Below are positions 61,192 to 64,000 of a stretch of 64,000 nucleotides of DNA, in pieces. The stretch is from Nocardioides lacusdianchii (lineage in GTDB: Bacteria > Actinomycetota > Actinomycetes > Propionibacteriales > Nocardioidaceae): positions 124,001 through 188,000 of the forward strand of contig NZ_JADHZD010000002.1 in NCBI RefSeq assembly GCF_020102855.1, in the 5' to 3' direction. Under the pieces are notes generated by a model. It was given only the letters and a program-made list of their open reading frames with translations, ran no database searches and was not told the origin of the DNA. The position numbers and the translations under genes were made by a program. Positions within the stretch are counted from its first letter, which is position 1. Each line of letters opens with the position of its first letter.

Positions 61192-62439
61192 ATGGGCGAC
61201 GACGTCGGCAGCTCGCACCGCGCTCGCGACCGGGCACTGACCGACGACACCGCGACTGCTGCCCGTCCGGAGATCAGCGCCTCCTGGCGCCGGGTCCGTG
61301 CGGGTGGCCTGGCGCCTGGGGCCGAGCCCGAGGTGGCGCCGCTGTCGGAGGCCGAGGTGGCGTCCCGCCGCTCGACGAGCACGCTCGCTCCCCTGCTGCC
61401 GAGCATCACCGCCTCCCTGGAGCCCGTCGTCGACGACGGGCTGCTGATGGTCGTGACCGACTCGGACGGTCGGGTCCTGTGGCGCCGCGGGCGCACTGGC
61501 GTACGCCGTCTCGCCGACCGACTCGGCTTCGTGTCCGGGTCGGCCTGGACCGAGGCCAACGTCGGCACCAACGCGATCGGCACCTGTCTCGTCCTCGGCG
61601 AGCCAGTGCACATCCGGGGGCCCGAGCACTACGTCGAGTCGCACACACGGTGGAGCTGCGCGGCCGCACCGGTGCGCGACCCGTGGACCGGCGAGACACT
61701 CGGCGCGATCGACATCAGCGGACCCGCGCGGTCCGTCCAGCGCTCGGTGCTGGCCCTGGTCGGGGTGAGTGCCCGGCTTGCCGCGGCGGAGGTGCGCACC
61801 GAGCACGCGCAGACCCTCGATCGCCTCAGGGCCTACGCCGCACCTGTGGTCGCCCGGGTGGGTGGCCGCGCCCTCGCCGTGGACCCGGCCGGCCACATCG
61901 CGGCCGTGACGGGGTTCACCGCTCCGGAGCGCCTGGTGCTCCCCGCCGACTTGTCGGTCGACTCGACGTGGCTGCCCACCCTGGGCGCCGTGACGGTGGA
62001 GCCCTTGCCGGGCGGGTGGCTCGTCCGTCTCGGCGCCGAGGTGGCGGCGGCGACCGACCTGGTGCTCGACCTGCGCGAGCGACCGGTGCTGCGGGTCCGC
62101 ACGCCCAGCCACGCCTGGGAGCACCGGCCCAGCCCCAGGCATGCGGAGATCCTGCTGGCGCTCATCGGCGCCCGCGAGGGGCGAACGGCGGCCGAGCTCG
62201 CGGACGACCTGTTCGCCGACCCGACGCGCGTGGTGACGGTGCGCGCGGAGATGTCACGCTTGCGTCGCACCCTGGGGTCACTGCTGGAGGCGCAGCCCTA
62301 CCGCATCGCGCCTGCGGTCCTGGCCAGCGTGCTGCTCCCCTCCGCTGGCGTGGCCATCGAGGGCTCCGGCGCCCCGGTCGTCTCGGCGATCCAGTCCACC
62401 GGACGGCTCCGCGCCTCACGAGGCCGACGCGTTGGATAA
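61192..62439 (+). CDS. GAF-domain transcriptional regulator
   Basis: 415 residues. A short N-terminal part with PEISASWRRVRAGGL (the R-x-S-W-x-R motif of AcoR/MimR-like activators) leads to a GAF domain (about 85-210: LLMVVTDSDGRVLWRRG, GSAWTEANVGTNAIGTCLVLGEPVHIRGPEHY). The C-terminus has a winged or Fis-like helix-turn-helix (RHAEILLALIGAREGRTAAELADDLF). There is no sigma-54 ATPase domain between them. It likely senses a small molecule, perhaps the monooxygenase substrate. GGGAGG lies ahead of the ATG. Aldehyde dehydrogenase and monooxygenase genes are the usual neighbours. Confidence 0.88.
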   Translation: MGDDVGSSHRARDRALTDDTATAARPEISASWRRVRAGGLAPGAEPEVAPLSEAEVASRRSTSTLAPLLPSITASLEPVVDDGLLMVVTDSDGRVLWRRGRTGVRRLADRLGFVSGSAWTEANVGTNAIGTCLVLGEPVHIRGPEHYVESHTRWSCAAAPVRDPWTGETLGAIDISGPARSVQRSVLALVGVSARLAAAEVRTEHAQTLDRLRAYAAPVVARVGGRALAVDPAGHIAAVTGFTAPERLVLPADLSVDSTWLPTLGAVTVEPLPGGWLVRLGAEVAAATDLVLDLRERPVLRVRTPSHAWEHRPSPRHAEILLALIGAREGRTAAELADDLFADPTRVVTVRAEMSRLRRTLGSLLEAQPYRIAPAVLASVLLPSAGVAIEGSGAPVVSAIQSTGRLRASRGRRVG

Positions 62440-62442
62440 TGT
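62437..62442 (+). promoter_or_regulatory. -10 of the carbonic anhydrase gene (leaderless layout)
   Basis: TAATGT (overlapping GATAAT at 62435-62440) lies six bases before the GTG at 62449, with its start inside the stop region of the upstream regulator gene. Confidence 0.5.
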
Positions 62443-62448
62443 GCCTCC

Positions 62449-62943
62449 GTGGACGACTTCGACGACCTGATGCAGGCGAACCGCGGTTTCGCGGACACCT
62501 TCGACCTGGGCGGATTCGACGGCAAGGCGCACGCCGGCATCGCCCTCGTCACGTGCATGGACTCGCGCATCGACCCCCTGCGGATGCTCGGGCTCAAGCA
62601 CGGCGACGCCAAGATCTTCCGCAACCCGGGCGGCCGGGTCACGCCCCAGGCGCTCGAGGCCCTGGTCCTCGGCGTGCACCTGCTCAACGTGCAGCGGATC
62701 CTCGTCGTGCCGCACACCCGCTGCGCGATGGCGTCGGCCTCCGAGGCTGAGCTGCGGGTGCGCGTCGGCGAGTCCGCCGGCGTCGACGCCAGCTGGCAGA
62801 CCTTCGGTGTGGTCGCCGACCAGCTCGAGCAGCTGCGCGAGGACGTCGTCAAGGTCCGCACGCACCCCCTCATCGGCGAGCGCGCGGCAGTCGGCGGCTT
62901 CCTCTACGACGTCGACACCGGCCTGCTGACCCAGCACGCCTGA
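62449..62943 (+). CDS. Beta-type carbonic anhydrase
   Basis: 164 residues, a short beta-class enzyme. Zinc ligands are Cys36 in TCMDSRI (with the Asp38-Arg40 dyad), His89 and Cys92 in PHTRCAM. NPGGRVTPQALEALVLGVHLL is the conserved second loop. It interconverts carbon dioxide and bicarbonate; the 'short' group to which it belongs includes some members of uncertain activity. GTG start without a ribosome site, hexamer six bases upstream. Confidence 0.87.
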   Translation: MDDFDDLMQANRGFADTFDLGGFDGKAHAGIALVTCMDSRIDPLRMLGLKHGDAKIFRNPGGRVTPQALEALVLGVHLLNVQRILVVPHTRCAMASASEAELRVRVGESAGVDASWQTFGVVADQLEQLREDVVKVRTHPLIGERAAVGGFLYDVDTGLLTQHA

Positions 62944-62964
62944 GCCCCCGCCGGGCATCGGTGA

Positions 62965-62990
62965 GGGATCCCCGGCTGACCGGGGATCCC
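62965..62990. terminator. Terminator after the carbonic anhydrase gene
   Basis: GGGATCCCCGG-CTGA-CCGGGGATCCC: perfect 11-base arms with a four-base loop, 22 bases after the stop. Confidence 0.85.
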
Positions 62991-62991
62991 C

Positions 62992-63025
62992 GAACTTGTC
63001 GGCCCTTGCACGGCCTGACAAGTTC
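62992..63025. terminator. Second hairpin in the same gap
   Basis: GAACTTGTC (62992-63000) is inverted as GACAAGTTC (63017-63025), extended by an inner GGCC/GGCC pair around a one-base bulge. It faces the small membrane-protein gene transcribed from the other side and may serve that strand. Confidence 0.7.
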
Positions 63026-63059
63026 AGGGAGAGCCTGACAACCCACGCGGCGGCGCCGC

Positions 63060-63260
63060 TCACTCGGGCGCAGAGCCGCCGTACGTCGCTTGGTGCCGCC
63101 GGATGGTCTCGGAGATCTCGGCGCGCTTGCGGTCGCCCTGACGGATCCGCTGGGCGTCCTCCATCCCGTGTCGGACCGCCAGCCGGATCACCCAGTAGAG
63201 GACGAGCAGCGCCGGCCCCCACACGATGGAGGTCAGGAGGATCTGAGCGACGAGGTCCAT
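63060..63260 (-). CDS. Small single-pass membrane protein
   Basis: 66 residues. A membrane helix spans about residues 4-27 (VAQILLTSIVWGPALLVLYWVI), followed by a basic and acidic cytoplasmic tail (HGMEDAQRIRQGDRKRAEISETIRRHQATY). No family recognised. Codon use fits its neighbours, and it sits between two terminators on one side and a promoter region on the other, so it is probably a real gene. ATG start at 63260; its own promoter is not obvious. Confidence 0.6.
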   Translation of the reverse strand: MDLVAQILLTSIVWGPALLVLYWVIRLAVRHGMEDAQRIRQGDRKRAEISETIRRHQATYGGSAPE

Positions 63261-63391
63261 GACGGGACACTAGCGAATCCGCTTCCCGATGGTGTCAGGA
63301 CCGACCGCGTCGGCAGGTCCAGACCGGGCTGTCGGCCGGGCCCGAACCGAGAGCAGACTGCTGTCGTCCACAACCGGAAGGAGGTGGCGAG

Positions 63392-63643
63392 ATGCCCTTG
63401 TTCATGGACGTCCACCACATGGAGGGCGGGGTCGCGGTCGGTGACGTCGCCCAGGCGCACATGGCCGACCTGCAGGAGCAGTCCCAGCACGGCGTGACCT
63501 ACCTGAAGTACTGGGTCAACGAGGCCGAGGGCAAGATCTTCTGCCTCGTCGACGCGCCCGACGCGGAGTCGGCCAACACCGTGCACCGCGAGGCGCACGG
63601 CCTGGTCGCCGACGAGATCTACGAGGTCAGCGAGGGGTCCTGA
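63392..63643 (+). CDS. DUF4242 protein, SCO4226-like (nickel-binding)
   Basis: 83 residues: MPLFMDVHHMEGGVAVGDVAQAHMADLQEQ, VTYLKYWVNEAEGKIFCLVDAPDAESANTVHREAHGLVADEIYEV. This matches the SCO4226 family, a dimeric ferredoxin-like protein that binds nickel in Streptomyces coelicolor. The histidines near the start and in HREAHG are candidate ligands. Role unknown. GGAAGGAGG lies ahead of the ATG. Ordinary codon use. Confidence 0.85.
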   Translation: MPLFMDVHHMEGGVAVGDVAQAHMADLQEQSQHGVTYLKYWVNEAEGKIFCLVDAPDAESANTVHREAHGLVADEIYEVSEGS

Positions 63644-63661
63644 CCCGCTGCGACGGGCGGC

Positions 63662-64000
63662 CTACCTGAGCGTCTGCTTCCCACCGTGCAGCAGCGTGAT
63701 GAGCTGGGCGACCTTGCCGTCGGTCGCCGCGTCGCGGGCGAAGGACGTCAGGTTCATCACCGGAGCGAACTTCTGCCGCGTCACGGCCTTGGCGTAGGTG
63801 AACTCCCGCAGGCCGTCGGGGCCGTGGATCCGGCCGAAGCCCGACTGGCCGACCCCGCCGAACGGCAGCCCCGGCACGGCCGCGAAGGCGATGACGGAGT
63901 TCACCGAGGTCATGCCCGAGCGGATGCGGTGGGCGATCGACAGGCCGTTGCTCTTCGAGAAGACCGCCCCGGCCAGGCCGTACTGGGTGGCGTTGGTGAG
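63662..64000 (-). CDS. Aldehyde dehydrogenase, C-terminal fragment
   Basis: The last 112 codons of a gene running off the right edge. LTNATQYGLAGAVFSKSNGLSIAHRIRSGMTSVNSV and the closing LPFGGVGQSGFGRIHGPDGLREFTYAKAV are typical of the NAD(P)-dependent aldehyde dehydrogenase C-terminus. It oxidises an aldehyde to the acid. With the flavin monooxygenase and GAF regulator nearby it may be part of one oxidative pathway, though it is not in the same operon. Confidence 0.88.
   Translation of the reverse strand, partial: LTNATQYGLAGAVFSKSNGLSIAHRIRSGMTSVNSVIAFAAVPGLPFGGVGQSGFGRIHGPDGLREFTYAKAVTRQKFAPVMNLTSFARDAATDGKVAQLITLLHGGKQTLR

Overview
The window is a gene-dense, very GC-rich actinobacterial chromosome segment, most likely from Nocardioides or a close relative in the Propionibacteriales. 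The grounds are the extreme GC codon use, an actinobacterial gene set (SepH, DUF3159, DUF3710, DUF3093, DUF4193, an SCO4226-like protein, SigE-family sigma factors, an LprG-P55 pair, a FadA2-FabG4-HtdX set) and gene orders that recall Mycobacterium tuberculosis. The genus is an inference. I see no rRNA, tRNA, CRISPR array, insertion sequence or prophage, and no gap above 300 bases between genes. Most genes abut or overlap by 1-4 bases (TGATG, ATGA, GTGA junctions).

Layout. 1-1600: two glyoxalase-fold (VOC) genes and a secreted DUF3060 protein. 1603-4434: pyrimidine operon pyrR-pyrB-pyrC on the minus strand, behind a leader that looks like a PyrR-controlled ribosome-binding-site switch. 4541-5140: a small methyltransferase. 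5243-14103: fatty-acid metabolism (divergent fadA2 / fabG4-htdX, a tesB thioesterase with a PAC2 protein, and the fadA-fadB beta-oxidation complex). 14334-15931: a SigE-family sigma factor with a membrane-anchored partner. 16012-17687: a MetP-MetS type sodium-coupled amino-acid importer. 17720-22293: dxs, an SMP-30-like protein, a triple-Nudix protein and a small unknown gene under a perfect SOS box. 22325-23609: GNAT enzyme, YjbQ and a thiamine-binding-type protein. 23761-27901: a hydrolase, then a second SigE-family sigma locus, then a HIT-like gene. 27903-32598: aconitase and small genes around a 20-bp palindrome.

32580-42911 largely follows the order of M. tuberculosis Rv2689c-Rv2701c as I remember it: TRAM methyltransferase, APC permease, two TrkA-like RCK proteins, DUF3159, OB-fold, DUF3710, dut, DUF3093, DUF4193, inositol phosphatase; hemH follows. 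42945-51372: MFS permease, sugar-lactone oxidase, TRIC channel, SepH, MOSC protein, sulfurtransferase, thymidine kinase, a phosphodiesterase and DUF5998. 51399-59225: a GNAT/CoA-ligase fusion divergent from a ParC/GyrA-like topoisomerase subunit, then lprG-P55. 59262-64000: a flavin monooxygenase facing a GAF regulator, beta-carbonic anhydrase, small proteins and a truncated aldehyde dehydrogenase.

Two themes run through the window. Many genes lack a Shine-Dalgarno sequence and instead carry a TANNNT hexamer 6-8 bases before the start codon, the layout expected of leaderless transcripts. And every valine GTA codon I located is followed by an arginine CGN codon, so GTACG recurs throughout. The best leads for new biology are the SOS-boxed unknown gene, the palindrome at the aconitase promoter, the triple-Nudix protein and the permease with two RCK subunits but no Trk membrane subunit.
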